This document shows, in pieces, positions 7,843 to 17,104 of a stretch of DNA of 64,000 nucleotides (position 1 is the stretch's first letter; the number at the start of each line of letters is the position of its first letter). A program made the translations under genes and the position numbers. The notes under the pieces were generated by a model, which saw only the letters and a list, made by a program, of their open reading frames with translations, was not told the DNA's origin and searched no databases. Source of the DNA: Rubrivivax sp. A210 (GTDB taxonomy: Bacteria > Pseudomonadota > Gammaproteobacteria > Burkholderiales > Burkholderiaceae_C); assembly GCF_904426505.1 (NCBI RefSeq), contig NZ_CAJGBN010000071.1, positions 124,001-188,000 of the forward strand. Direction: 5' to 3'.

Positions 7843-8775
7843 ATGAACATCACAAGACCACTGATGCGTGCGCTCTTGCTGCTGGCCGCACTGGCCTGGC
7901 AGCCACTGGCGCAGGCGCAGGCCGGCAGCTACAGCGCCAAAGGCGCCGACACCTGCCTCGAGTGCCACGACGACGAGAGCGCCACCTACTCGGCCAAGGC
8001 GCTCTTCAAGACGCCGCATGCCCAGCCGGGCAACAAGCGCTCGCCCTTCGGCGCCGGCGGCCTGCAGTGCGAGGCCTGCCACGGCCCTGGCGCGGCCCAC
8101 GCCAAGAACAAGAAGGCGGCCTCCATCAACACCTTCAAGGCCGACTCCAGCATGCCGCTCGCCGAGCGCAACGCCACCTGCATGGCCTGCCACGACGGCA
8201 CTTCGCGCACCGCCTGGCACGCTGGCGCCCATGAGCGCGCGGGCCTGGCCTGCACCGACTGCCACAAGGTCCACCAGGAGCGCGACCCGGTGCTGGTGAA
8301 GGCCAAGGAATCGCAGGTCTGCGCCAGCTGCCACAAGCAGCAGCGCGCCGACTTCCAGAAGACCTCGACCCACCCGCTGCGCCAAGGCCGCATGGCCTGC
8401 AGCGACTGCCACAACCCGCACGGCTCGGGCGGCCCTTCGATGCTGGCCAAGCCCACCATCAACCAGACCTGCACCAGCTGCCACGCCGAGAAGCGCGGCC
8501 CGCTGTTGTGGGAACACGCGCCGGTGGCCGAAGACTGCTCGCTGTGCCACAGCCCGCACGGCTCGGTGCGCAATGCCCTGCTCACCAAGAGCCCACCGCT
8601 GCTGTGCCAGCAATGCCACAGCTCGGCCGGCCACCCCGCGGTCGCACACACCCCCAATGGCCTGCCCGGTGGCAGCGGCCCCGGCGCCATCTACCTGGTG
8701 GGCAACAGCTGCAGCAGCTGCCACTCGCAGGTACACGGCTCCAACCACCCCTCCGGGGCCAAGCTGATGCGCTGA
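7843..8775 (+). CDS. mtrA: Periplasmic decaheme c-type cytochrome, MtrA/MtoA/DmsE family
   Basis: Electron wire that sits inside the MtrB-type barrel and connects periplasmic carriers to the outer surface. The 310-residue protein has a signal peptide ending AQAQA near residue 27. It has ten CXXCH motifs in order: CLECH, CEACH, CMACH, CTDCH, CASCH, CSDCH, CTSCH, CSLCH, CQQCH and CSSCH. Length and heme count match MtrA, MtoA and PioA family members, without the long N-terminal extension of PioA. An ATG at 7843 fits the signal peptide. The mtrB-like gene follows at 68 bp. The symbol denotes the family; MtoA-like function in iron oxidation is equally possible. Confidence 0.94.
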   Translation: MNITRPLMRALLLLAALAWQPLAQAQAGSYSAKGADTCLECHDDESATYSAKALFKTPHAQPGNKRSPFGAGGLQCEACHGPGAAHAKNKKAASINTFKADSSMPLAERNATCMACHDGTSRTAWHAGAHERAGLACTDCHKVHQERDPVLVKAKESQVCASCHKQQRADFQKTSTHPLRQGRMACSDCHNPHGSGGPSMLAKPTINQTCTSCHAEKRGPLLWEHAPVAEDCSLCHSPHGSVRNALLTKSPPLLCQQCHSSAGHPAVAHTPNGLPGGSGPGAIYLVGNSCSSCHSQVHGSNHPSGAKLMR

Positions 8776-8843
8776 ACGGTGCGGCGGGCCCCAAATAAAT
8801 GGACGCCCGCCACCCCTACCCACCGAACACGGATGCGACCACC

Positions 8844-10904
8844 ATGAAGATCTACAGCTCATTGATCCAACTCGCCGCCCTGGGCGCCCTGTCGTCGGCC
8901 GCCGTCGCGGCCGACACCTCGGCCTGGAAGTGCGAGACCTGCCCCTATCCCAAGGGAGTGACCGCCACGGTCGAAGTCGGCGCCGGCACGGTGTCGGGCA
9001 GCTCGGCCAAGTTCGGCGATTTCTCCGGCCTCGCGAGCAAGGGCGAGCACGTCGTCCTCGGCGGCACGCTGGACTACCGCAGCGGCAGCGGCTACTACGC
9101 CGGCTTTGCGGCCGAAGACCTGGGCCTGGACAGCCGCCGCCTGTCGGCCACCAGCGGCCTGGAAGGCGTCTACCAGCTGCGCCTGGGTTATGGCGAACTG
9201 CCACGCCACCTGGCGGACGGTGCGCGCTCGCCCTACAGCGGCGGCAGCGTGCTCACGCTGCCGGCGCTCGGCTACCCGGCGGGCACGACCTCTGGCATGC
9301 CGGCCAGCAGCCTGCTGCCGGTGGACATCGCCACCAAGCGCCAGCGCTTCGACCTCGACGGCCGCTTCATGGCCGGCGACAACTTCACCTACCGCGTCAC
9401 GCTGCGGCGCGACGTGCGCGACGGCACGCAATCCACCTACGGCTCCTTCTTCGACCGCGCGGCCCAGCTGCCGCTGGCGCTGGACCACACCACCGACCAG
9501 CTCGAGGTCTCGGCCGCCTATGTCGCCCGCGGCATGCACGCCACGGTGGCCTGGCAGCTGTCGCAATTCAAGAACGACATCGACTCCGTGACCTTCGCCA
9601 ACCCCTTCACGGCGCTGCGGGGTGCCACGCGCGGACAGCTGGCGCAGGCGCCCGACAACAAGCTGCAGCAGCTCAGCGCCTCGGGCGGCTACGAGATCAC
9701 GCCAACCATCAAGGTGAGCGGCGATGTCGCCGTCGGCCGCCTGACCCAGGACGCCGCCTTCCTGGCGCCCACGCTCAATGCCGGCCTCACGCCCGGCGCG
9801 CTGCCCGCCGCGTCGCTGGACGGCGAGGTCGAGACCTTCAACGGCAGCCTGCGCCTGAGCGCCGCGCCCGTCGAAGGCCTGCGCCTGAACGCCAGCGTGT
9901 CGCGTGATCGTCGCGACAACCGCACCGCGGTACGCGCCTACCCGCAGGTGGCCACCGACATCTTCGTGACCACGCCGCGCAGCAACACGCCCTTCGGCTT
10001 CACGCTCGACCGCCTCAAGCTCAGCGCCGACTACCGCGGCCCGGGCAGCTGGAAGTTCAGCGCCGGCGCCGACCACGACCGCCGCGAGCGCACCTACGCC
10101 GAGGCGGTGCAGACGCGCGAGACCACGCTGTGGGGCCGCGCCAGCGTGCGCCCGCTCGACGACATGACGCTGGCCTTCAAGCTCGCCCACGGCAAGCGCG
10201 AACACTCCACCTACGGCACCGCCACCTGGTTCGGCAGCACCGAGAACCCGCTGCTGCGCAAGTTCAACCTCGCCGAACGCGAGCGCGACAGCGTCGGTGT
10301 GCGCACCGATTTCGCGCTCACCGAAAAGCTCACCCTGGGCCTCACGCTCGACTACAACAGCGACGCCTACGGGCAGTCGCTGGTGGGCCTGCGCTCGGCA
10401 CGCAGCTTCGCCAGCGCGCTGGACATGGCGGTGGCCCTGAGCGAGCAGACGCAGATCACCGCCTATGTGCAGGGCGAGACCGTCACCTCGCGCCAGCGCG
10501 GCAGCGAGGGCTTCGCGACACCTGATTGGGCCGCGCGCAACCGCGACCAGTTCTCCACCTTCGGCCTGGGCATCAAGCACGCGGCGATTGCCGACAAGCT
10601 GGACATCGGCGCCGATGTCTCGCTGTCGCGCTCGCGCACCAGCGTGGCGGTGGACAACGGCATCGTGGCGGCCGGCTTCCCCGAGGCACGCACGACGCAG
10701 GACAGCTTCAAGCTCTATGCCAACGTCAAGCTGCAGGACAACCTGTGGCTCAAGCTCAGCGGCTGGTACGAGACCTACGACATGCGCGACTGGCATGCCG
10801 ACGGCGTGCTGCCGGCCACGGTGCAGAACCTGCTGAGCTTCGGCTCCCAGGCGCCGCAGTACAGCCTTACGGTGCTGCGCGCTTCGCTGAGCTACCGCTT
10901 CTAG
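8844..10904 (+). CDS. mtrB: Outer-membrane beta-barrel of the decaheme conduit, MtrB/PioB family
   Basis: Forms the barrel that sheathes the MtrA-type decaheme across the outer membrane. The 686-residue product has a signal peptide cleaved near AVA-AD (residue 23), then the short CXXC motif (WKCETCPYP, Cys 30 and 33) that marks the MtrB family. The rest alternates polar and hydrophobic residues as in barrels and ends in Tyr-Arg-Phe with a terminal Phe, the outer-membrane insertion signal. The ATG at 8844 was preferred over one at 8799 because the signal peptide begins there. It is immediately downstream of the decaheme gene, as in mtr, mto and pio clusters. Confidence 0.93.
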   Translation: MKIYSSLIQLAALGALSSAAVAADTSAWKCETCPYPKGVTATVEVGAGTVSGSSAKFGDFSGLASKGEHVVLGGTLDYRSGSGYYAGFAAEDLGLDSRRLSATSGLEGVYQLRLGYGELPRHLADGARSPYSGGSVLTLPALGYPAGTTSGMPASSLLPVDIATKRQRFDLDGRFMAGDNFTYRVTLRRDVRDGTQSTYGSFFDRAAQLPLALDHTTDQLEVSAAYVARGMHATVAWQLSQFKNDIDSVTFANPFTALRGATRGQLAQAPDNKLQQLSASGGYEITPTIKVSGDVAVGRLTQDAAFLAPTLNAGLTPGALPAASLDGEVETFNGSLRLSAAPVEGLRLNASVSRDRRDNRTAVRAYPQVATDIFVTTPRSNTPFGFTLDRLKLSADYRGPGSWKFSAGADHDRRERTYAEAVQTRETTLWGRASVRPLDDMTLAFKLAHGKREHSTYGTATWFGSTENPLLRKFNLAERERDSVGVRTDFALTEKLTLGLTLDYNSDAYGQSLVGLRSARSFASALDMAVALSEQTQITAYVQGETVTSRQRGSEGFATPDWAARNRDQFSTFGLGIKHAAIADKLDIGADVSLSRSRTSVAVDNGIVAAGFPEARTTQDSFKLYANVKLQDNLWLKLSGWYETYDMRDWHADGVLPATVQNLLSFGSQAPQYSLTVLRASLSYRF

Positions 10905-10945
10905 AACGCCTCGCGACGCGCACCACGGCCCGAACCGAAGCAAAG

Positions 10946-10968
10946 TCCGCCGGCCCCGTGCCGGCGGA
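10946..10968 (+). terminator. Hairpin after mtrB, possible terminator
   Basis: TCCGCCGGC (10946-10954) pairs with GCCGGCGGA (10960-10968), 41 bp after the mtrB-like stop. Only ATCGTTT follows, so the T tract is weak. A second short repeat, CCTGGC/GCCAGG, lies at 10989-11004. Confidence 0.45.
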
Positions 10969-11025
10969 ATCGTTTGGGTGGCCTTTGCCCTGGCTCAAGC
11001 CAGGCCCGGCATCAAGCGGAGCCGA

Positions 11026-11067
11026 TTGATCTTAAGCAAACGGGGCCCTGCCGTTAACCCTTAGCCT
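11026..11067 (+). promoter_or_regulatory. FNR/ANR-like promoter of the nuo operon
   Basis: TTGATCTTAAGCAA (11026-11039) matches 9 of 10 FNR consensus positions. TAGCCT (11062-11067) follows after 22 bp as the -10, predicting a start near 11074 and a leader of about 140 bases before nuoA. The geometry is that of a class II activated promoter. Confidence 0.65.
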
Positions 11068-11216
11068 GCGGCCACGATGCAAAAGCGCTTCCGTACCAGG
11101 GCCCGCCCGCTGCGCCTTGCAGCCAGGCCCGGCAAGACAGAAGCCGCAGCGATAGCCACCGACAGCGCGCGTGTCCGGGCGCCTTGCGGGACTCAACACT
11201 GAGAAGGGGCTGGCGC

Positions 11217-11582
11217 ATGAACGCCTATGTGATCTTCCTGATCTACCTGCTGGCCATCCTCGGCTTCGTGGCACTGACGCTGGCACTCAACGCCGCGCTG
11301 GGGCCCAAGCCGGTGTCCAACGCGATCAAGCTCGAACCCTTCGAATGCGGCGCCACCCCCGTGGGCAGCATCAATGTGAAGGCGGTGCCCATCAAGTACT
11401 ACGCGGTGGCCATCATCTTCATCCTGTTCGACCTCGAAACCATCTTCCTCTTCATCTGGGCCCTGGGCGCGCAACCGCTCACCGGCTTCATGTTGTTCAC
11501 CTTCCTCGTCTTCATGTTCCTGCTGGTGCTGATCGTGCTGTACGTCTACAAGGCACGGCTGATCGAAATGGTGACGGAGTAA
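11217..11582 (+). CDS. nuoA: NADH-quinone oxidoreductase subunit A
   Basis: Small membrane subunit of complex I at the quinone-site junction. The 121-residue product has three transmembrane helices. Between the first and second lies the conserved loop with EPFECGATPVGS and KYYAVAIIFILFDLETIF (the acidic DLE in helix two). The ATG at 11217 follows a GGGGCTGG ribosome-site-like stretch and removes an implausible upstream extension. It is the first gene of a compact 14-gene operon and lies 6 bp before nuoB. Confidence 0.95.
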   Translation: MNAYVIFLIYLLAILGFVALTLALNAALGPKPVSNAIKLEPFECGATPVGSINVKAVPIKYYAVAIIFILFDLETIFLFIWALGAQPLTGFMLFTFLVFMFLLVLIVLYVYKARLIEMVTE

Positions 11583-11588
11583 CGCTCG

Positions 11589-12107
11589 ATGTACGCACGC
11601 ACCATTCCCATCGTTCCCGCCGACCACACCAAGGACGGCAGCTTCGAGTTCCTCACCACGCGCAAGGACGAGCTGATCGGCTGGGCGCGCAAGTTCTCGA
11701 TCTTTCCCTACCCCTTCGTCACCGCCTGCTGCGCGATGGAGTTCATGGCGGTGAGCGCCAGCCCCTACGACACCGACCGCTTCGGTGCAGCCTTACCCCG
11801 CTTCTCGCCACGTCAAGCCGATCTGCTGATGGTGGTGGGCACGGTCACGCACAAGCAGGCGCCCATCCTGCTGAAGGTGTACGAGCAGATGTGCGAACCC
11901 AAGTGGGTGATGGCCTTCGGCGTCTGCGCCACCAGCGGCGGCTTCTACCAGAACTACGCCGCGCTGCCGGGCATAGACCGCGTGATCCCGGTCGACGTCT
12001 ACATCCCCGGCTGCCCGCCGCGCCCCGAGATGGTGATCGACGGGATCATGCAGCTGCAGGAAAAGATCGCGACCTCGCGCCATCCCATCCTCACCAAGGA
12101 CTTCTGA
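11589..12107 (+). CDS. nuoB: NADH-quinone oxidoreductase subunit B
   Basis: Carries the terminal [4Fe-4S] cluster N2 that passes electrons to quinone in the peripheral arm of complex I. At 172 residues it is of normal length. The cluster ligands are visible: tandem Cys in TACCAMEFM, Cys in FGVCATSGGFYQNY and Cys in VYIPGCPPRPE. It starts 6 bp after nuoA and ends 2 bp before nuoC, so it is translated within the operon. Confidence 0.96.
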   Translation: MYARTIPIVPADHTKDGSFEFLTTRKDELIGWARKFSIFPYPFVTACCAMEFMAVSASPYDTDRFGAALPRFSPRQADLLMVVGTVTHKQAPILLKVYEQMCEPKWVMAFGVCATSGGFYQNYAALPGIDRVIPVDVYIPGCPPRPEMVIDGIMQLQEKIATSRHPILTKDF

Positions 12108-12109
12108 CC

Positions 12110-12583
12110 GTGGCGCAGCGCATCGTCGAACAACTGCAGCAGCAACTGCTGCCCACCGCCGGCGCGGGCACCCTGGTGCATGGCGCCTTCGTGCTTCAGC
12201 TTACGCCGGCCGAACTGCCCGTCGTCGCCAAGCGTCTTCGCGACGAATTCGGCTTCGACATGTTCAGTGACGTCACCGCGGTCGACTGGCCGGGCCAGGC
12301 GCCGCGCTTCGAGGTCGTACACCACTTCTATTCCACGCGCCACCACCTGCGCGTGCGCCTGAAGACGCGCGTCGAAGAGGCCGCACCCGAGATCGCCTCG
12401 CTGGTGCCGCTGTACGGCTCGGCCGGTTTCATGGAGCGCGAGTGCCACGACATGTACGGCATCCGCTTCGTCGGCAACGACGACCTGCGGCCCATCCTGC
12501 TCTACGAGGGCTTCGTCGGCCACCCGCTGCGCAAGGACTATCCCAAGCAGCAGGAGCAGCCGCTCGTGCCCTACCGCAACTGA
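12110..12583 (+). CDS. nuoC: NADH-quinone oxidoreductase subunit C
   Basis: The 30-kDa peripheral-arm subunit that packs against NuoD and NuoB. The 157-residue product contains the family signature ERECHDMYGIRFVGNDDLRPIL, followed by GHPLRKDYPK. The GTG at 12110, just after the nuoB stop, is the best start; no ATG lies nearby in frame. It is shorter than the ~200 residues of many betaproteobacterial NuoC proteins because the N-terminus is compact. Its stop overlaps the nuoD ATG (TGATG). Confidence 0.94.
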   Translation: MAQRIVEQLQQQLLPTAGAGTLVHGAFVLQLTPAELPVVAKRLRDEFGFDMFSDVTAVDWPGQAPRFEVVHHFYSTRHHLRVRLKTRVEEAAPEIASLVPLYGSAGFMERECHDMYGIRFVGNDDLRPILLYEGFVGHPLRKDYPKQQEQPLVPYRN

Positions 12584-13824
12584 TGGGAGACGACGTGGCC
12601 CCAACCATCGCCAACCCCGTCCGCTCGATCTTCACGACGCCGCTGCAGGATGACAGCGTCATCGTCAACATCGGCCCTTCGCACCCGGCCACCCACGGCA
12701 CGGTGCAGATCATTGCCGAGCTCGACGGCGAGCGCGTGCTGCGCAGCGACGTGCATTGCGGCTACCTGCACCGCGGCTTCGAGAAGGAGTGCGAGGACCA
12801 CACCTGGCACAACCTGATCCCCTACGTCGACCGGCTGAACTACGTTTCGGCCCTGGTCAACGATTTCGCCTACTGCGGCGCGGTCGAGCAGCTGATGGAC
12901 GTGCAGATCACGGCGCGCTGCAAGTACCTGCGCACGCTGCTGAGCGAGTACTCGCGCCTGGTCGACCACATCACCTGCATCGCTGCCGGCCTGATGGAGC
13001 TGGGCGCGATGACCGCCTTCCTCTACCTGGTGATGATCCGCGACTACATGTACGAGCACCTCGCGGCGCTCACGGGTGCGCGTGTGACCTACACCTACGG
13101 CCGCATCGGCGGCCTGGCGCGCGACCTGCCCGATGGCTGGCTGGCGCGCCTGGAAGAGATCTTCGTGCAATACGAAGACTTCATCGGCCGCGTCCACGCC
13201 CTGGTCGACCGCAACCGCATCTTCATCGACCGCATGCGCGACGTCGGCGTCCTCACCCAGGCCCAGGCGCTGAGCCACGGCTGCACCGGCCCCATGCTGC
13301 GCAGCACCGGCCTGGCCTGCGATCTGCGCAAGGACATGCCTTACCTGGCCTACGCCGAGCTCGATTTCGACGTGCCGGTGGGCATCAAGGGCGACAACTA
13401 CGACCGCTACTTCGTGCGCATGCGCGAGATGGACGAATCGGTCTACATGATGCGGCAGCTGTCGCAGATCCTGCAGTCCGAGGCCGGCGCCGGCCCCATC
13501 AACGTGGCCGACCGCCGCTGCAGCTTCCCCGACAAGCCGCTGGTCTACACCGAGATCGAATCTCTCATCAACCACTTCAAGCTCGTCATGGACGGCCCCG
13601 TGGTGCCGGCCGGCGATGCCTATGTCGCGCATGAGGCACCCAACGGCGAGCTTGGTTTCTACCTCGTCAGCACCGGCAGCGGCACGCCGCACAAGGTACA
13701 CGTTCGCTCGCCGAGCTTCGTACACATGGGTGTGGCGCATCTCATGATGAACGGCGGCCAGGTCGCCGACATCGTGCCCACCTTCGGCTCGATCAACATG
13801 ATCGGCGGCGAGTGCGACCGATAG
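12583..13824 (+). CDS. nuoD: NADH-quinone oxidoreductase subunit D
   Basis: The 49-kDa subunit forming the quinone-binding pocket with NuoB. The product is 413 residues from the ATG at 12583, which overlaps the nuoC stop; a GTG at 12595 is the alternative. Family motifs are visible: GPSHPATHGTVQI, HCGYLHRGFEK, YVDRLNYVSAL and, at the end, VADIVPTFGSINMIGGECDR, which is close to the canonical DIVAILGSLDFVFGECDR. Length is normal. It remains a separate gene from nuoC, unlike the fused nuoCD of enterobacteria. Confidence 0.96.
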   Translation: MGDDVAPTIANPVRSIFTTPLQDDSVIVNIGPSHPATHGTVQIIAELDGERVLRSDVHCGYLHRGFEKECEDHTWHNLIPYVDRLNYVSALVNDFAYCGAVEQLMDVQITARCKYLRTLLSEYSRLVDHITCIAAGLMELGAMTAFLYLVMIRDYMYEHLAALTGARVTYTYGRIGGLARDLPDGWLARLEEIFVQYEDFIGRVHALVDRNRIFIDRMRDVGVLTQAQALSHGCTGPMLRSTGLACDLRKDMPYLAYAELDFDVPVGIKGDNYDRYFVRMREMDESVYMMRQLSQILQSEAGAGPINVADRRCSFPDKPLVYTEIESLINHFKLVMDGPVVPAGDAYVAHEAPNGELGFYLVSTGSGTPHKVHVRSPSFVHMGVAHLMMNGGQVADIVPTFGSINMIGGECDR

Positions 13825-13831
13825 GCCCACG

Positions 13832-14299
13832 ATGAAGCATCTGATACCCGAATTCGACGCGCTCAAGCGCCGCTACCCCCCGGGCAGCGAATCTTCGCTC
13901 GTCACCCCCTGCCTGCACCGCATCCAGGACGACCGCGGCTACATCGCCGACGACGACATCGCCGCACTGGCCGAGTACCTGGGCGTACACCGCGTGCAGG
14001 TGGAAGAGGTGGTGGCGCACTACTCGATGTTCAGGCGCAAGCCCATCGGCGAGCACCACGTTCAAGTCTGCCGCAACGTCAGCTGTTCGATGCGCGGCGC
14101 CGAGGGCGTGATCGACCACCTCTGCAAGCGCCTGGGCGTGCAGCCCGGCCAGACCACGGCCGACGGCCGCTTCACGCTGGGCACGGTGGAGTGCCTGGGC
14201 TCCTGCGGCACGGCGCCCGTGGTGATGGTGGGCGAGGCCTATCACGAGAACATGGACACCGCCCGCCTCGACGCCCTGATCGAGGAGTTGCGCAAATGA
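13832..14299 (+). CDS. nuoE: NADH-quinone oxidoreductase subunit E
   Basis: The 24-kDa subunit with the [2Fe-2S] cluster N1a in the NADH-input module. At 155 residues it is of normal size. Cluster ligands are in CRNVSCSM (C-x4-C) and ECLGSCGTAPV (C-x3-C). The upstream helical domain (RIQDDRGYIADDDIAALAEYL) is typical. It starts 7 bp after nuoD, and its stop overlaps the nuoF ATG by four bases. Confidence 0.96.
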   Translation: MKHLIPEFDALKRRYPPGSESSLVTPCLHRIQDDRGYIADDDIAALAEYLGVHRVQVEEVVAHYSMFRRKPIGEHHVQVCRNVSCSMRGAEGVIDHLCKRLGVQPGQTTADGRFTLGTVECLGSCGTAPVVMVGEAYHENMDTARLDALIEELRK

Positions 14300-15651
14300 T
14301 CCCGCAAGCGATCTCGCAACCCATCGTGCAACCCCAGGGCCGCAAGCTCATCATGAGCTTCCCGGTCACGGCCACTTCGCATCTGCTGGCCGACTACCGT
14401 GCCCGCGGCGGCTACGCCACGCTCACCAAGGTGCTGCGCGAGATGCGCCCCGAGCAGGTGACCAAGGAAGTGGCCGCCAGCGGCATCCTGGGCCACGGCG
14501 GCGCCGCCTTCCCGGCCGGCCGCAAGTGGGGCGTCATCAAGCTCAACGACGGCGAGCCGCACTACCTGTGCGCCAACGCCGACGAGGGCGAACCCGGCAC
14601 CTTCAAGGACCGCTGGATCCTCGAGCACGCGCCGCACCTGCTGATCGAATCGATGCTGATCGCCGGCTTTGCGCTGCAGGTTCGCAATGCCTTCGTCTAC
14701 ATCCGTGGCGAGTTCGACCTGCCCTACCGGCGCCTGGCCGCCGCGGTGGAAGAAGCCTATGCCGCCGGCCTGCTGGGCGAGAACGTGATGGGCACCGGCC
14801 ACGCGATGGACCTGGTGGTCTACCGCGGCGCCGGCAGCTATGTCTGCGGCGAGGCCTCGGCGCTGATCACCTCCATCGAAGGCCGCAAGGGCTACCCGCG
14901 CAACCGGCCGCCGCGGCTGACGGTCAAGGGCCTGTACCAGAAGCCCACCGTCATCAACAACGTCGAGACGCTGTCCAACGTGACCGCCATCGTCGCGATG
15001 GGCGGCGAGGCCTTCAAGCAGATCGGCGCGCCCAAGAGCCCGGGCACGCAGCTGGTGTCGATCTCCGGACACATCGAGCGCCCCGGCGTCTACGAGCTGG
15101 AATACGGCTACCCGCTGTCCAAGTTCATTTTTGAAGACTGCGGCGGTGGCCTCGGCGGCCGCGCCGTCAAGTGCATCGTGCCGGGCGGCATCTCGACCAA
15201 GGTGCTGACGGCAACCGAACTGCAAGGCGTCACCTACGACCACGCATCGCTCACCAAGGCCGGCTCCGGCGTGGGCTCGGGCGGCATGATCGTCATCGGC
15301 GAGGGTACCTGCATGGTGCGCCTGCTGCAGGTGATGCTGCGCTTCTACCACCACGAGAGCTGCGGCCAGTGCACGCCCTGCCGCGAAGGCATGGGCTGGA
15401 TGCACCGCATCATCGACCGCATCGTCGACGGCAAGGGCCAGCCCGGCGACATCGAGCAGCTGCAGCGCATCTCGATTGCCAACGACGGCACCACCATCTG
15501 CGGCATGGGCGACGCCGCCGGCTACGCCACCCTCGGCATCATCGCCAAGTACCGCGACGAGTTCGAGTACTTCATCGAGCACAAGCGTTCGCGCTGCGAT
15601 GGCGTGCTCGACATCACCGCGCCAGTTGCCAAGGTACCCGCCCATGCCTGA
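14296..15651 (+). CDS. nuoF: NADH-quinone oxidoreductase subunit F
   Basis: NADH-oxidising subunit with FMN and [4Fe-4S] cluster N3. The product is 451 residues. The glycine-rich nucleotide loop reads GILGHGGAAFPAGRKWG, where most homologues have GRGGAGFPTG, so an Arg is replaced by His. The second FMN region is NADEGEPGTFKDR. Cluster N3 ligands are in ESCGQCTPCREG and the later TICGMGD. The ATG at 14296 overlaps the nuoE stop; an internal ATG at 14353 (MSFPVTA) could be the true start because the intervening 19 residues are not conserved. Confidence 0.95.
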   Translation: MIPQAISQPIVQPQGRKLIMSFPVTATSHLLADYRARGGYATLTKVLREMRPEQVTKEVAASGILGHGGAAFPAGRKWGVIKLNDGEPHYLCANADEGEPGTFKDRWILEHAPHLLIESMLIAGFALQVRNAFVYIRGEFDLPYRRLAAAVEEAYAAGLLGENVMGTGHAMDLVVYRGAGSYVCGEASALITSIEGRKGYPRNRPPRLTVKGLYQKPTVINNVETLSNVTAIVAMGGEAFKQIGAPKSPGTQLVSISGHIERPGVYELEYGYPLSKFIFEDCGGGLGGRAVKCIVPGGISTKVLTATELQGVTYDHASLTKAGSGVGSGGMIVIGEGTCMVRLLQVMLRFYHHESCGQCTPCREGMGWMHRIIDRIVDGKGQPGDIEQLQRISIANDGTTICGMGDAAGYATLGIIAKYRDEFEYFIEHKRSRCDGVLDITAPVAKVPAHA

Positions 15652-17104
15652 GATCTTCATCAACGGCCAGGCCGTGCAGGCCGGCGACGACCAGACCGTG
15701 ATGCAGGTGGCCCGCGCCAACGGCATCTTCATCCCCTACTTCTGCTGGCATCCCAACCTCAGCGTGCCGGGCAATTGCCGCATCTGCGTGGTTGAGGTCG
15801 AGGGCGATGGCGGCGGCAACGGCTGGCTCGACATTGCCTGCAACATGCCGGTGAGCAAGGGCATGCGCGTACACACCGATTCCGACAAGGTGCGCGAGCG
15901 CCGCAAGGCCACGCTGCAGTTCGTGACGCTCAACCACCCGGTGGACTGCGGCATCTGCGACAAGGCCGGCGAATGCACGCTGCAGGACTACCACTACCAG
16001 TACAACGGCGAGCCCTCGATCTCGCGCGATGCCAAGGTACACGCCACCAAGCACTACGCGCTGTCCGAGCGCATCGTGCTCGACAACGAGCGCTGCATCC
16101 TGTGTACGCGCTGCGTGCGCTTCACGCGCGAAATCTCCAAGACCCATTCGCTGGGCGTGATCGACCGCGGTGACCACAGCCTGATCCGCCCCACCGAAGA
16201 CGGCGCCTTCGAGAACGACCCCTACTCCGACAACGTCACCGACATCTGCCCGGTGGGCGCGCTGCTGCCCACGCAGTTTTTGCACAAGGCGCGCGTCTGG
16301 TACCTCAAGCCCACGGCGCAGGTCTGCCCGGGCTGTGCCCGCGGCTGCAGCATCGACCTGTGGCACCGCAAGAGCGAATGGAAGCTCAAGGCGCTGGATG
16401 CGAAGCAGAACGCGCGCATCGACCGCGTGACACCGCGCGAGAACGCCGCCGTGAACGGCCCCTGGGTGTGCAACAAGGCGCGTGACCTGGCCCAGCATTT
16501 CGAACGCGCCCGCGCGCTGCAGCCGCTGCTCAAGGGCCGGCCAGTCGAACAGGCCGTGGCGCTGGAGCAGGCGCGCCAGCTCATCAAGAGCGCCAGGAAC
16601 GCCGTGGCCCTGGTCTCCAACTGGGCCAGCAACGAGGAACTCGCCGCCTTTGCCACCCATGTGGCACCGCACTTCGCCTGCCGCGTGAAAGTGGACTGCC
16701 AGCCCGAACCGGGCGAGGTGGTTCAGGACGACATCCTGATCCGCGCCGACAAGAACCCCAACACGGCCGGCGCGCGAGCGCGCTTCCAGGCCCTGCCCGA
16801 CGACGCCCGCCGCGCCTTCGCGGCCGACTGCGACCTGGTGCTGGTGTGGGGCGAGGGCTTCAACTTCGCCCAGCTGCCGCCCAAGGCAAGGATCATCTAC
16901 CTCAACAGCTGGCTGCAGCCCGAGAACGGCCATGCCGATGTCTTCCTGCCCATCAGCGTGCAGACCGAGCGCGCCGGCACCTACACCAACTTCCAGGGCG
17001 TGGTCAGCGCCTTCGAGCCCTGCTTTGCCAAGCCCGCCGAAGTGGCTGACGCCGAAGCGGTGTTCGCAGCACTCGCGGTCAAGGCCGCCAAGGTGACGGC
17101 ATGA
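15644..17104 (+). CDS. nuoG: NADH-quinone oxidoreductase subunit G, compact form
   Basis: Electron-transfer subunit of the NADH module. The 486-residue product keeps the N-terminal iron-sulfur region: [2Fe-2S] Cys in YFCWHPNLSVPGNCRIC, the HPVDCGICDKAGECTLQD region, a CILCTRCVRF ferredoxin half and CPGCARGCSIDLW. It then has only about 270 residues of the molybdopterin-oxidoreductase-like domain. Typical betaproteobacterial NuoG is roughly 700-800 residues, so most of that domain is missing. The end (NGHADVFLPISVQTERAGTYTNFQG) is conserved in character, which suggests an internal reduction rather than simple truncation. The start overlaps nuoF and the stop overlaps nuoH. Confidence 0.93.
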   Translation: MPEIFINGQAVQAGDDQTVMQVARANGIFIPYFCWHPNLSVPGNCRICVVEVEGDGGGNGWLDIACNMPVSKGMRVHTDSDKVRERRKATLQFVTLNHPVDCGICDKAGECTLQDYHYQYNGEPSISRDAKVHATKHYALSERIVLDNERCILCTRCVRFTREISKTHSLGVIDRGDHSLIRPTEDGAFENDPYSDNVTDICPVGALLPTQFLHKARVWYLKPTAQVCPGCARGCSIDLWHRKSEWKLKALDAKQNARIDRVTPRENAAVNGPWVCNKARDLAQHFERARALQPLLKGRPVEQAVALEQARQLIKSARNAVALVSNWASNEELAAFATHVAPHFACRVKVDCQPEPGEVVQDDILIRADKNPNTAGARARFQALPDDARRAFAADCDLVLVWGEGFNFAQLPPKARIIYLNSWLQPENGHADVFLPISVQTERAGTYTNFQGVVSAFEPCFAKPAEVADAEAVFAALAVKAAKVTA

